Source: Perkinsus olseni | Lineage: Eukaryota; Perkinsozoa; Perkinsida | Direction of reading: 5' to 3' | Assembly: GCA_013115125.1 (NCBI GenBank) | Contig: JABANN010000007.1 | Location: forward strand, 1-64,000 | Length of the DNA: 64,000 bases | Shown here: piece after piece, positions 45,601 to 56,772 of the stretch | How positions within the stretch are numbered: the first letter of the stretch is position 1 | How the letters are laid out: each line of letters starts with the position of its first letter | The notes under the pieces: generated by a model | Database searches by the model: none | What the model saw: only the letters and a program-made list of their open reading frames with translations | Told to the model about the DNA's origin: nothing | Position numbers and translations under genes: made by a program

Positions 45601-48093
45601 CGCGGTTGAGGAGTCGAGAAGAGCAGCTCGAAGCACACGCCAAGTGAGGGCTCCTGCTTCTCGGACAGTGTTTCCTATGTGGATTGCATTCAGGACTATG
45701 CAGATGATACTCGAGGAAGGGAACAAAGCTGAAGTAGAATGGCCGTGGTTGTCAGGCTGAACTAAGCCGGATGCGTACTAGAAACATCCTCAGGTTAACA
45801 GCCAAGCCTTCCGAGATCTGGAGAGCATGTTTTACGCCACCACTGAGGAGCTTAGTACGCCTGTACCTGCCTCTCCATCTTGTTATGGAGGGACGTATGC
45901 ATGCAGGTGACGTGAAGGCTGTTGCGGCTACTAGAGAGAAGCACATTCTTAAACTCCAAGAGGATGTTCGTGTGCAAAGCCAGGAAGCTGAGGACGCCAG
46001 GGAGGAGACGCAGCGTAATAACGCCATCGACAGTACCCCCAGGGGCTATCACTGTGAGGTGTCGAAGCATAGTTCTTAAGGCATGGCCCATGGATTAATC
46101 CCGCCAGATTGGAGCTCAGCCATAGGATGGCGAGGTTCAGGTATCCTAGAGGAAGGTAAAAAGCTCGCCCAGCGGCTGGCGAACCTGGAGCAGAAGCAGA
46201 AGTCTCGACTACAGCAACTTGAAGCCGCTAAGAAAGAGAAGGAGAAGTTGAGAGCTGAGCTGGACAATGCACAGCAAAAGTCCGTCATGATCGAATGCGA
46301 GGGGAGCTGATTATGCTTCCTGGATTCCAGATTCAAGGATCTTGGTGATGCCTCCGCAGAGTCGGCTGCTTTAAGAGAGCAGATGCAGAAGGACAGACAG
46401 AAGATGAAGGCTCATTTGGCTAGCGTAGTGGCAGAGAAGAACAAAGCTGAGGTAGGTTGGGAGCCATTCAAAGATGGCATCCTCATGCTCACCATCAGGG
46501 CGATCTAGCGGCTGCAAAAGAGAAGATCAACCAGTATCAGCGGGAGAAGGAAGATTTGCTCAGTGGGCAGAAGCTCACTGAATCGGAGTTGGAGAGGGTG
46601 AGGTGGAGATGGGACTCGGTCATTCTAGTGTTATTCGGCAATCGTGTTGGTCTGGCGAGCAGTCCTCCTCAATTTTCAAAGATCACACTGTTGATGCAGG
46701 CAAGTGCGGAGCTCTCGGCTACCGAGAAAGAGCTTCTGTCCTCCCAGAGGCAGTCTGCAGAGGAAATAGATAGACTACAGACAGAACTAGAGGAGACCCA
46801 ACGGGCACTGACTAAGAGTAAGGCAGGAAGCTAGAAGCCAACTCCCAGCCCATAAGCATCATGCCGGCTGTAGGCCAGTCTGGCAGTGAGAGCGGTACAT
46901 ATGGCACTCTGACATCGGGCGAGCAACGGGCAGTGGATGCCGAAGCCGAGCGTGACTCGCTCCAGGTGGAGCTCGGGAACACCCGGAGGGAGGTAGGCCT
47001 GCCTCGTGGATATCACCACCAATCTTTCGTTTTACACGTATGTCTTCCTTGTCGTCTGTTATTCAGTTGTCTGACGCTCGAGGGAAACTGGAATCATCGA
47101 AAGACGAGGCCAGTGAACTACGGAAGGAAATTTCGTCCCTCAAGGTGGAGGTTGAGAAGTTGAAGGCCGTACAAGCAGACAAGGATGAGGATGCAGCACG
47201 TTTATCGCATGCTCTCGAAGAGGTGGGCAGCAGTGAATTTCTCGGCTCGCCAGAGACCGCTGAGATCCCTTCCTCTAGGTCAGTCGACTCCAAGGCCAGC
47301 TACGGCAGAGTGAAGCGAGAGTGTCGGAGGTCGCGGGAAAGCTGAGGTAAGCCAACGCCGCCTGGGTGGACTACCTTCTCGGATTTGCTTTTGAGTGAGT
47401 TTCATCTTTCGTGTGGTCTGGTAGCACAAGGGGACTTGATAAAATGTCTGCCCGGGGTTTTCAGGAGCTCCGAAACCGAGAAACGCACTACTGTGGAAGA
47501 AGCACGGACCGCGAAGCTCCGAGTGGAGGAGCTAGAGGAGCAGCTGAAGGCAGCTCAGAAAGGTCTACAGGAGGCACAGTCTAAGAGTGAGGAAGGGGAA
47601 AGGCTTGATGGCGTTAGCTACGTTTCATCACTTCATTTTGATGGCGTCGGATCATTTTTCCTTCAGCCCAGCAGCAACCTGGTAAGCACCCTCTCTCGGA
47701 GTCTACCTCAGTGGAGCCCTCATTCACACGGAGTAGGTCACAATACGCGATACACATGAAGGCTATGCCTTGCATCATGGGGAGATGACAGGAGTTCTGC
47801 CCACTTTCTCGGGTGTCTCGTCAGATACTGCTTCATCCTCGTCGTATGCACCAAGGGGAGGGCTTGAACTGGAAAGGCACTGCAAGGAGGTGAGCCGCAG
47901 CAGCAGTTCCGGCTCGATATGTGTGAATACCTATCTTCAGTTGGAGAGGAAGTTCGAGGTATCCCTACAAGCACTGGGTCAGCTACAAGAAGAGCTTGAC
48001 GAGTCCAAGGAGGTTGCTGCCATGTACAAGTCAATGTTGAGAAGCCAAGTTGAGGACGACACGGCGTCTACCTCTCGCCGGCACCAACCGTGA
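42622..48093 (+). CDS. TMF1-like golgin, long coiled-coil protein
   Basis: TMF1/Sgm1-type golgins sit on Golgi membranes and tether vesicles through Rab6. The start MWDWKKVTTAYNKVANSEFV at 42622 has the short aromatic N-terminus common in this group. A large acidic, Ser/Glu-rich region without structure fills one big exon (about 42900-45640). From there, short exons separated by short introns encode heptad coiled coil: LINSLRDEVEELKSRLRSRE, then KKLAQRLANLEQKQKSRLQQ, SATEKELLSSQRQSAEEID and ESSKDEASELRKEISSLK. The last exon, LERKFEVSLQALGQLQEELD followed by KEVAAMYKSMLRSQ, resembles the conserved TMF C-terminal block that binds Rab6. The stop is at 48091-48093. The first two exons need a frame change near 43050 that I could not place exactly. 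The TMF1 call rests mainly on the C-terminal block. Confidence 0.7.
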
Positions 48094-49151
48094 ACAGTCC
48101 CCCGTTTTATCGAATGTCACACTTGGACATCATAAACTTGAATCATTGGTTGTTGTTGTTGTGGTCTCCCTCCTTCTGTTTACCTACCGGCTTTAGTTCA
48201 CCTATGGACACTGGAACACTACACAGGGGAGGTTATCTGACGATGGTCATGTGTTCATGCATGATGAGCAGCGGCCACCAGACTACAGTACAGGTTCGGA
48301 GGCGATCTGATAACAATAAGCAAGGGCTCATCTGCAACTACTAGAAGTATCTCACTCTCCTTATTTGATCATTAGTAATTGATGTATGATAGTTGGTCAT
48401 GTTATTCCCTCCATAAATGTACCTGAATAAGGAGGAGGGGATTGCCCCTTACCTATCCTCCATAACACTGTCTACAGAACCCCGAACTTACCTAGCCTTC
48501 CCAGCAGCCCCCTTATAGGTTTCGCATACAGCTCGGATGTAATCGTTATAAAACGTCCCTAACTCAACCACTTCGAGTCGGTCGATTTTCTGGTGTCCCA
48601 CCGTAAGGCATTCGCTTGGCTTTCTCAGCGAGTCTGCTGGTGGTCACGTCCCGTACCCCCAACCACTTCTCCGTGTCACAGCTCCTCTGTCGGTGCCGTC
48701 GCCCGGTTGAACGCTGCGATGATGATGAGCGGGCAGTGTAGGAATGGTTCTTCCTCAGTAGGCCGCAGTCAATGAGCGGGAACCTGAGCGTCGCCCTCCT
48801 GCTTCAAGGGTATGCCTTCCCTCACTTATAAACATTCTCGATCGTCCTTCCCCCATCACTAAGTGGATGGTATCTATGAGGCCAGTAGCCTCGGTCACAT
48901 GCCTGTGACGATCATGCCAGGAATCAACCTACCGTGTTGGTGTGCACCTACCTCCCTCCATAACATATCTCGACGAGCTGGTGTCCCAGTGTCGGATGGC
49001 CAGAAGTTAGCTATACCGACACGTGCCATAACAGACAGGATTCGTGACAACTGCTACCCCCTTACCCCACTCCGTATGGACACGACACCACTACTGACGT
49101 TGGTAACATCTCCCACTTTTGGCATCGCGCATCATGCTACACGAGTTACTC
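48094..49151. other. Convergent intergenic region, no gene seen
   Basis: The plus-strand golgin and the minus-strand scaffold gene end toward each other here, about 1 kb apart. Open stretches are short apart from one of 118 codons at 48863-49219, which extends antisense into the next gene and shows no motif. Both 3' untranslated regions should lie here. Confidence 0.5.
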
Positions 49152-51940
49152 TTAATGGTAGCCTAGAAGACTGCTTTGCCTACCGAGCGGCTTCGGTAGT
49201 GGAAATATTCGTGGTGTGATGCCGAGGACAGCCCTTAAGGTGCGGTACTGCCGCTGCCCTACATGGAACCAAACCATCCTTCTTCGTCGTACTGGCGCCC
49301 GTCTCGTGGCCGCCGGGACAACAACAATGCCGTTGCGCAGCTGTTCTTCCCTCCTCTCAAGCTCCCCTTCCGTCAGCCATGATCTCGATTTAGGTATCAA
49401 GGGGACAACCTTACTGGTCACAGCCCAGGCATTCTTCGCCCACTCCACAAATACTTCACTTGGTAGTTCAATGAGGATTCCTTGTCTATTCTGCGGACTC
49501 GTATACAGTCTAACCAACACGCGACCCTCTTCCCCCTCCGTCGAGTGGCCTCCAGAGTACGCACCTGCGACTATGCTCGCTTGTTGTTGTTCCACGAGCG
49601 TATCCTCGAGCATGACTGGCACCTCCCTCGGCAGCTCATTGCTATTCATAAGTTCACCCCCTCCCAGCATGGATTCTGTCGTGTAGTCCTCTCCTTCCCT
49701 CTCTCCCTCTAGGGCCCGCCATCTTATATTCTGCCCCAGACTGTCGTACCTCAGCCAACCATCTGCTGCTGGAGCAGCCCCTCCCCCGCTCATCTCCAAC
49801 AGGCCGTGCTCTGGCGGAGCCCCGCGTAGACGAACTGGCTCTATTTGGTCCCCATCGAAGCTCGGGTAGCGATTGCGATGACGGTCGACGGACGGTGGAT
49901 TGTGTCGCTGTCGTCTCCAGCTACTCCTACTGGTCGTCCCCCTCCTCCCGTTGCCTCTCACCTTACTTATCCCGGAGCCCCTCTTCCCCTTGGATAACGG
50001 AGTTCTTCCAGGCCCCGGCCCTCCTCTCACAGCAATGCTTGAATGGAGCTCCTCGGCAGGGACCTCATCCTCGATGCACCAAGAGCGTAACTCATTTGCA
50101 TCAGCGTTACTCATCCTGCTGCTGCCACTGTAGCTGCTGTCCGTTAATCGAACTTGTTCCTCTGTCGAGTCTCCCCATATTTCCCTTATCACCGCATCTG
50201 GCGCTGACAGCAGCTCGAGGCCCCACACCTCCGATATCTCCTCCGTCGTGGCATCCTGCTGCTGTGCTCCCCACTCCCGATATGCTAAGTGTTGCTCGGG
50301 TGTCTGAGTCCCCTCATCGTTGACAGTATATAGTCCCCGTGTATCAGTGTTCATCCCCACCTTCCCGGCCACTTCCCCACCGCAGGCAGTATCCCGAGTA
50401 CGTGGGCCCGGTGGCGTCTGCGTCATCGAGGATGCCATCTCAGTGTGGAGAGGATCGACCCCTCGGTGGGAATGTCGGACCTCGGGCGTCTGTGAGGAGC
50501 CAGTCCTTACGAGTAACTGCTCGTATTGCGATCCTGCCTCAGCCAACTTGAGGGCATCTTCTCCCAGTTGCACAGATCTATACTCAATGACAGGAGTTTG
50601 TGTTCCACCTTGTCGACTGGTAATCAGGTCTGTAGTATCCGTCGACCCTTGCCTTCTCATCACTATCGTTGTATTGCTCGACACGCTTCTGCTCTGAGTG
50701 GTAGGTGTCTGCGTGATGACCGTGTTACACTCGACCCGCGCACCGGCGTCCACCCCAGTATCTCGATACTGCATCGTAGGGGTCTGCGTATCAGCATGCT
50801 TCACATGGCCATAGTCAGGAGGTTGGTACCAGTTCTCGCTCCCCAAAAGCGGTATGTCATCTCCCACGAGATTCGTTCTTCGAATAATCAGCCTTGTCCC
50901 GTCGCCAATCAACTCTGGTGTGGTTCGGTAGTCCTGGCCAACTCCGGAGTCCTTCCTCGCTACGCGTGCGGTCTGACAGGACCCATCCACATGTTGCTTA
51001 GAACGCCGCTTTTTATCGTCCAGTGGATCAACATCATCAGCACAGGAACCTCTGCACCCACACATTGGGCAACACCCGTTCTCATCCTCATGAGCCCCTG
51101 CAACGATAGCGCCAATAATCAATTCTTCACATCCTCCAACCTCAGCTGGGGTTCGCGCACGAGGGCTCCACCCAAGTGGCGACGTGTTGGCGTTCAGTGT
51201 TCGCCAGCTTTCACTCCCTCTTGCTGGGGACTCAGCGACAGTGCTGGCTACCAGACTGTCTTGATTACCTGCCTCAGACCAACGTCGTTTCTCGTGACTT
51301 GAAATGTCTGTCTGAATCTCCTGACAGTGGGAGGCAGTCAGATCTCTTGAGTTGCACTGAGGGATGGTTATCGATATCTTTTGCTTACGGCCTTCCACGA
51401 AAGGGAAAGCCTTCGACGACACCTCTACCATCGGTGACTTCCACGCGGCTACTAGAGTGTCACATATCACAGCTTGATTCCTGTACCTAAAACCCACAAG
51501 AGATGCTCGCTCAAGTTAATGATAGAAGTCGAACGATCAAAGAGCCTCACTCTTTCTGTAATGCTAAAATTGCCAGCAAGAGTTCCGTTGTCTCCGTATC
51601 TCTGTCGGTATTATGCCGCCTGAACTTCCCTATTGCCGTCTTTTGCCGCCGTTCTAGCTTCGCTATCCTCTTGTACATCAATGACCTCTCCCTGGTCAAC
51701 AGCGCTATGGTCGCTGAATGCGAGGCTTCCGAAATAACTGGGTTCATGGAGGTGACCACAATATAGTCTGCACAGGGCACGCGTGTGATTCACAGATTCA
51801 CTAGAGTAGCCTTTCAATAACAGCAGAGAATGATAGTGTCCACGATGACTTAGTCTCGTCGCGTTGAAGCCTGCACGCATTGAGTACTCGTATCTTGCAC
51901 ACTTACGTTTCCTCAACGCGGTATTCCGTGGCGCTGCCAT
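49152..51940 (-). CDS. Scaffold-like protein with repeated TQTP motifs (possible LC8 ligand)
   Basis: Exon 1 starts MAAPRNTALRK at 51940. An intron of about 130 nt leads to an exon (about 51547-51777) with a charged helical stretch (LMYKRIAKLERRQKTAIGKF). A 65-nt intron then joins in frame at KE|YRNQ to a last exon of about 2.3 kb ending at 49152. Most of that exon is low in hydrophobics and likely disordered. Between 50297 and 50790 six motifs recur: D-TQTP, I-TQTP, G-TQTP, S-SQTP, M-TQTP and G-TQTP. They are spaced 24-38 residues apart and mostly followed by xxxYRxxGV. TQT is the classical anchor for dynein light chain LC8. A Cys cluster (CCPMCGCRGSC) and an Arg/Gly patch (GKRGSGISKVRGNGRRG) are also present. 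The C-terminal 150 residues look folded (VRLYTSPQNRQGILIELPSE). No family is recognised. Confidence 0.75.
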
Positions 51941-52555
51941 GCAACACAACCGTATCATCTTGTGATGCGCAGTTGAACCAAACTTACCAGAGAGCTAACT
52001 TCGAGTAACAGCTCATCGTATATATATACACGACAGGTTCTGTGGAAGCATGCCCTGGAGTATCCATAAACCGCAATAAGACGATCGGATCGTGAAGGCG
52101 CCCGCACAATTCATCAGGTTTTGCGACACCGTTTAGCTAAGGTCACGCGGTTTGAAGGCTATGACCCGCCGATTAATGCGGCATGTTGAATTCATCCTCT
52201 GCAGCTGACCATCGCCGGTCTAGATTCACTAGTATTCACCAGTCCACAGGGCAAGCTAGTTGCAGTGTGTGCTATGCTAGCGTGGCGCTAGGGCACTTTC
52301 GCAAACACATCGGCGAGTCTACAGACGCGGGGAGGATATACCTTCTGTTACAAGAACGGCGTTTTAAACGTGTTATGGAGTCTATTGCGTTAGCATGGGT
52401 GAAATTGTGTGGTAGGGGTTTGTAGATGCTCTTCGGATCGTCGAATGGTGTATAGGTTTGCAGAATGTATTTTACCGACTGAATGTTGTCACTGACAACT
52501 TGTCAGCCTTTTTCAATTTTCCCGTGAGAGCCTTTCTCATCTTCCTGCTGTAAAA
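51941..52555. promoter_or_regulatory. Divergent intergenic region between scaffold gene and SLC35F6-like gene
   Basis: About 615 bp lie between two divergent starts. A short TATATATATA run is at about 52019-52029, roughly 80 bp upstream of the minus-strand start; it could be a core promoter element, but dinozoans often lack TATA boxes. An 80-codon plus frame at 52183-52425 has no motif. Confidence 0.4.
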
Positions 52556-53779
52556 ATGGTTTGTTGTGGGAAGACGACCTTGTACATACTGGGCCTCTTG
52601 ATCTTCGGCTCACTCAACACTATGTGCACCAAGCTGCAGTTTGAGATGACCTCGGTCGGTATCAATGGGGATGTCAAGCATTTCATGAAGCCCTGGTTCG
52701 GAACATTGACTATGTTTATGGGTATGTGTATCGTGCTTTTCATCCACTTCATCGACGTCTTTATCGACCGCGTGAAGGCTAAGAGACGCCATGGTGCGGG
52801 CTACGAAGCTCTCTTGCAGCAGCCGCAGAACCAGCAGAAGGCCGAGAATGCCGAGCCTAGTTTTTGGAAAGCCGGTATATTGATCTTGCTCCCAGCTATG
52901 TTCGATTTGATCGCCACGACTATGTCGTTCGTTGGTTTGCTGTATAACTCGGCATCTGTATGGCAGATGTTGCGAGGCTCTATGATCATTTTTTCTGCCA
53001 TATTTTCCGTTTGCTTCCTTGGTCGGAAGCTCTACGGCTATCATTGGTTTGGAGTCTTCATGTGCGTGGTCGCCATCTGCTTGGTAGGCATCGCAAATAT
53101 CATGTCCGGCTCGTCCGCTACGTCCCATGCTAGTACTGGTCTGATGGTCTTTGGAATGATTATGATCGTCGCCTCGCAGGTTATCCAGTCCCTTCAAATC
53201 GTAACTGAAGAGAAGCTCTTGAAAGGTTACACTATTGCACCCTTCCACATCGTTGGTATGGAGGGAGTTTGGGGTACCCTCATCTTGTTTATCCTCGTAT
53301 TTCCGCTGTTGTATGTCATTCCCGGCAAGGATGAAGGCTCTGCCGAGAATACGTTGGACACGATGGTTATGATTGAGAACAACAAAAATCTGCAGATTAT
53401 GGTCGGTGTTTACATTGTCTCTGTTTTCACCTACAATATGGCTGGAATGTTAGTAACTTATGCGCTTTCTGCAGTGCATCGGACCATGCTGGAGGCGACT
53501 AGAACTGCTGTTATCTGGGTCTGTGATCTGATAATCCAGTACTTCATTGCCCCTGGTTCTAACTTCGGTGAAGTGTGGACTGCGTGGTCTTGGCTCCAGC
53601 TTTTCGGCTTCCTCGTACTCGTGTTGGGTCAGGCTGTCTACTCTGACCTTGTCAAGGTTCCCGGCTTCTATTACCCACCAAAGCCGCAGGTTGTCGCGAT
53701 GATGAAGTCGCCTGCTAGCGTGCGGTGTAATGTCCCGGAGGTCGGCGAAGCCGTTACGGACGGAACTCGCCAGGGTTAA
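52556..53779 (+). CDS. SLC35F6-like drug/metabolite transporter superfamily protein
   Basis: SLC35F members are ten-helix carriers of the DMT superfamily found in lysosomal, Golgi or mitochondrial membranes; most have unknown substrates. This single exon of 407 residues starts MVCCGKTTLYILGLLIFGSL. It has the N-terminal NTMCTKLQFE and KPWFGTLTMFMGMC segments typical of SLC35F6. It also has the repeat-helix signatures PAMFDLIATTMSFVGLLYNS, VWQMLRGSMIIFSAIFSV and GYHWFGVFMCVVAICLVGI. In the second half it shows SQVIQSLQIVTEEKLLKGY, EGVWGTLILF and RTMLEATRTAVIWVCDLIIQ. The C-terminal tail (DLVKVPGFYYPPKPQ) is also family-like. The length is slightly above the human protein. It has no intron. Confidence 0.9.
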   Translation: MVCCGKTTLYILGLLIFGSLNTMCTKLQFEMTSVGINGDVKHFMKPWFGTLTMFMGMCIVLFIHFIDVFIDRVKAKRRHGAGYEALLQQPQNQQKAENAEPSFWKAGILILLPAMFDLIATTMSFVGLLYNSASVWQMLRGSMIIFSAIFSVCFLGRKLYGYHWFGVFMCVVAICLVGIANIMSGSSATSHASTGLMVFGMIMIVASQVIQSLQIVTEEKLLKGYTIAPFHIVGMEGVWGTLILFILVFPLLYVIPGKDEGSAENTLDTMVMIENNKNLQIMVGVYIVSVFTYNMAGMLVTYALSAVHRTMLEATRTAVIWVCDLIIQYFIAPGSNFGEVWTAWSWLQLFGFLVLVLGQAVYSDLVKVPGFYYPPKPQVVAMMKSPASVRCNVPEVGEAVTDGTRQG

Positions 53780-55310
53780 GGGATGCTTACTGCAGTCCCT
53801 TTTGTGTTGTATAGGAAACTATTGTCTTCTCTACTTTGATAGCCCTGTCGAATTCAAAGTGCGAGCTCCATAATGTCGCTCGTAAGGAACTCGCGCATAG
53901 ACATAAGTTTATTGGTGATCACGAGAGGCTAATCTATGATGAGAGATGTTAACTCAGACGAGAAGCTGCTTCGCTTCTCTGCCCTGACTCTCCGTGTCTT
54001 CACCGTTTACACGAGTATCGAAGTTGTACTCGTTCAACTCGCTATTGTCGGTCTAGGCCGCAAGTACTATATCGGGATATTAGCGCAATTGTTGTGTTGT
54101 CAGTTGAGTTTGGTTGAGGATAGTGTGATTTCCAGCACTGAGTTCAGAACTAAACTGTTGGTGCTAAGAGTCATCACACCGGTCATACACCCATGCGACC
54201 AGTATTAGAAATATTCTCGGCTCGATTAAACGCTTCGTCCTAGGTTGTAAGCCCACTTCCTCGTTGCGTTTATGATGTTCTCTAGCTCTCCTATCCGGAT
54301 CTGAGGAACAAGTCTCGGCATTAGACGCAACTCCATATTGATGTACATGTGCTTCTTCCAGCTCCTTCTGCACAATGTGTATCTTATCGTAGTATATATC
54401 GCAACAGGATGTTTCTTGCTCCAGTCTAGAAAGAGAAGGACTATCACTGGACTTCAAAGCTAGCCTAAGTTTTAGCCCACCCCGAGTCTACCTGTATAAC
54501 CGCTTGAGGCAGTCTTTCTGTCTTTCTGCGTTCACCAATCTGTCCCATAGTTCGCGCCGTGTGTAAGCACTCTGAGCCGAGCGGCTACTGACAAGCTTTC
54601 ATCGATGTGACTCACATATTCACACGCTTCGCAAAATTGCGACGGTGAGAGCGACTTGCTCCGTATCATTCCTGAAAACAGTGAACTTGAGACTACTAGA
54701 GCCGCTGCGGCAATGGATGGTCTGTTGTCCCGGGAGCTCGTGCAGCGTGCGAATGTCAAGTTAAGCATCAGTTCCATGTGTAACACGATAGTAAGAGCTT
54801 GTCAGAAACGCGCGAATCTCGATACAAGATCATGTTGGTCTTCAACTACTCGTCTGAGCTGGGCTCATACCAGCGACGCGTCGGCTGAGGCGCTTTCCCT
54901 CTTGGCGAGCAGCTAAGCGAGCTGCCTTCTCCAGCCCTTGGCACCGCTCCGATACCTCTCGGCGCACCATATGCAGAGTAACCTGAATTGAATGGCAGAG
55001 TTCAACTACCACTCGAGGAATGTCCTACGGCAGTGAGACTACAGCTGTGTCTCACCTTGTTTTTGAGGTATTCCGTCAGATTCCCCGGCTGGAAGTGTGC
55101 GGCGATATACCGCTTACGCCATCTATGAAGGAACTTCTCTCCCTGCCGCCTGATCCTTTTGGGTGCGAATGGTGGCAGGCCATCCGTCCAGGAACCACCC
55201 TATGGCAAAGGAGAGGTAAATCATGCATTTGGAGATACACGTGGCAATACGGTGAGGTTGTGCTCGGTCTACAACTAAAAAATCACACAGTAAGAAGTGA
55301 AAATAAACGG
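53780..55310 (-). other. Coding-like fragments, including a cyclin-like segment
   Basis: On the minus strand a stretch at 54532-54786 reads MELMLNLTFARCTSS, then PSIAAAALVVSSSLFSG. This resembles the second cyclin fold, where a short helix ending in PS(x)IAAAAL is typical. Just upstream (54820-54980) are charged helical pieces (VRREVSERCQGLEKAARLA; EDQHDLVSRFARF) separated by a single stop; downstream is RRELWDRLVNAERQKDCL near 54510. The pieces do not join cleanly, so this may be a real intron-rich gene or a decayed copy. The plus-strand frames here look like shadows. Confidence 0.3.
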
Positions 55311-56461
55311 TTAGGACGCTGAAGGATTCCACCCTTTCGAAGGATGCGGCGCCTTGAACAACATGTTCGGGACAAACTCGAGAAGAGGCAGTTCGTTTGA
55401 GCCATTCAATAACAAGCAAGTAACCCTCAGGTATACCACCCTGGCTCTAAGGGCTCAGACGTATAGTCTTCGTGGGCGTGAGCGATCGGCGACAGCCTTG
55501 AAACGACATGAAAAGGAGTGAACATGAACATACCCTTCGAACATGGAACTTGAGCTTCTGTGCTGCCATGTACGGTAAGGCTGCATCTCTGGCGTCCATC
55601 CGAAACTTGTCTAGATTCTCTTTGAACTGCTCAGTTCGGTGTGTGTACTAGAAAAACAAAAACATCGTCCAGATTATTCCTGAGGGCCGACTGCCCTACT
55701 TCAGCGTGCCATTGAACGAAATGGTCATCCAACTCATCCCACGATATACCATGAGATGATGACAACTTCCACAATGCATCCAATCTAGCTCTGAGTCAAA
55801 CAGACAGCACTGTGCACACGGGAGGAGGGGGTCTGCTGCGATCTGCTTCGGAATCGGCTCACCTATTCCTGCCAATCTGTGCCTTCACTAACGGCGATGG
55901 CTCAGTTTTATTGGTTTGTGATGCGAGGGGCGTGAATGGCTCAGCCCTGGCCATCTCAAGAGAGGGGTTCGGCCACATAGGATGCGCCAAGGACGGCGCC
56001 GCGTCGCCTTTCCATGACGATGATAAAACCTGTCCTGTGACAGGAGCCTCTTGAAGCCCCATCCGCTCAAATCTGACAACGACATGAGATTAGGTAAAGT
56101 GATGCCAAGGACTTGAGACCTACTCAAGGTCCACCCATTCGTCCTGAGGCACGAGGGGTTGCCGAAGCTTCCAAAGTGGAGATTCCTCGAAGTCCACTGG
56201 CCGTGGAGGGAGGGGAGCTGTCTGAGCCCTCGCGGTACCGAATGCGCGTGCTGACTGAAACCACTGTCGAGCGAGAATGTCCGACACTTGCTGCCGAGTA
56301 AGGAGCATTGTAGAAAAAACTTTGGGAGCAAGAAGCTTGTACTGGGCAACTGCCAACCAATGCGTAGTCAACACAATGTTTACGCCGAAGCTTAATTTTT
56401 GAAGACGTCTGAAATATGTGGGAGAATGGGCAGCAGCGCAGAGAACAGGAGGAGGCCTCAT
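55311..56461 (-). CDS. Hypothetical protein with possible mitochondrial presequence
   Basis: The start at 56461 gives MRPPPVLCAAAHSPTYFRR and further Arg/Leu-rich sequence with no acidic residue for about 45 positions, as in mitochondrial targeting peptides. Exon 1 continues RQQVSDILARQWFQSARAFG to a donor near 56123. Further exons read APVTGQVLSSSWKGDAAPS (to about 55862), ARLDALWKLSSSHGISWDEL (about 55660-55800), and TEQFKENLDKFRMDARDAAL (about 55560-55650). A terminal piece, EFVPNMLFKAPHPSKGWN, stops at 55311. Junction phases were only partly resolved. I recognise no family. The start is about 310 bp from the end of the long coiled-coil gene on the same strand. Confidence 0.45.
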
Positions 56462-56772
56462 CCGCTTTCCTCGCTGTGACTTGAGCTGACCCTAGCTCGG
56501 CCATTTGGTCTATCCCGAACTATCCCAACTTCAAGGTCTCTCAAACTCATGAGATTCCGCAACTCTGACGAATGTGTAGTGCGATTCGACGGCGCATCGG
56601 CCCTACTGAATGGCCAACGGCACCGAAGGACCTGGGCTATCAAGTTTGGAACCAAAGGACCATAGTACTGATCACCTCCGCGAAGTAGGGCCTTGCTGCC
56701 TCTGCCCGTCGCAAGTCCAACTCTCGTTGACACTCCTCGAGCTCGGACTAAGATGGCGACATATGCCCGCTG

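Noticed and set aside
49216-51302. Long plus-strand open frames
   Set aside because: They are antisense to the TQTP-repeat gene. The minus strand alone gives a single long frame with phase-consistent upstream exons.
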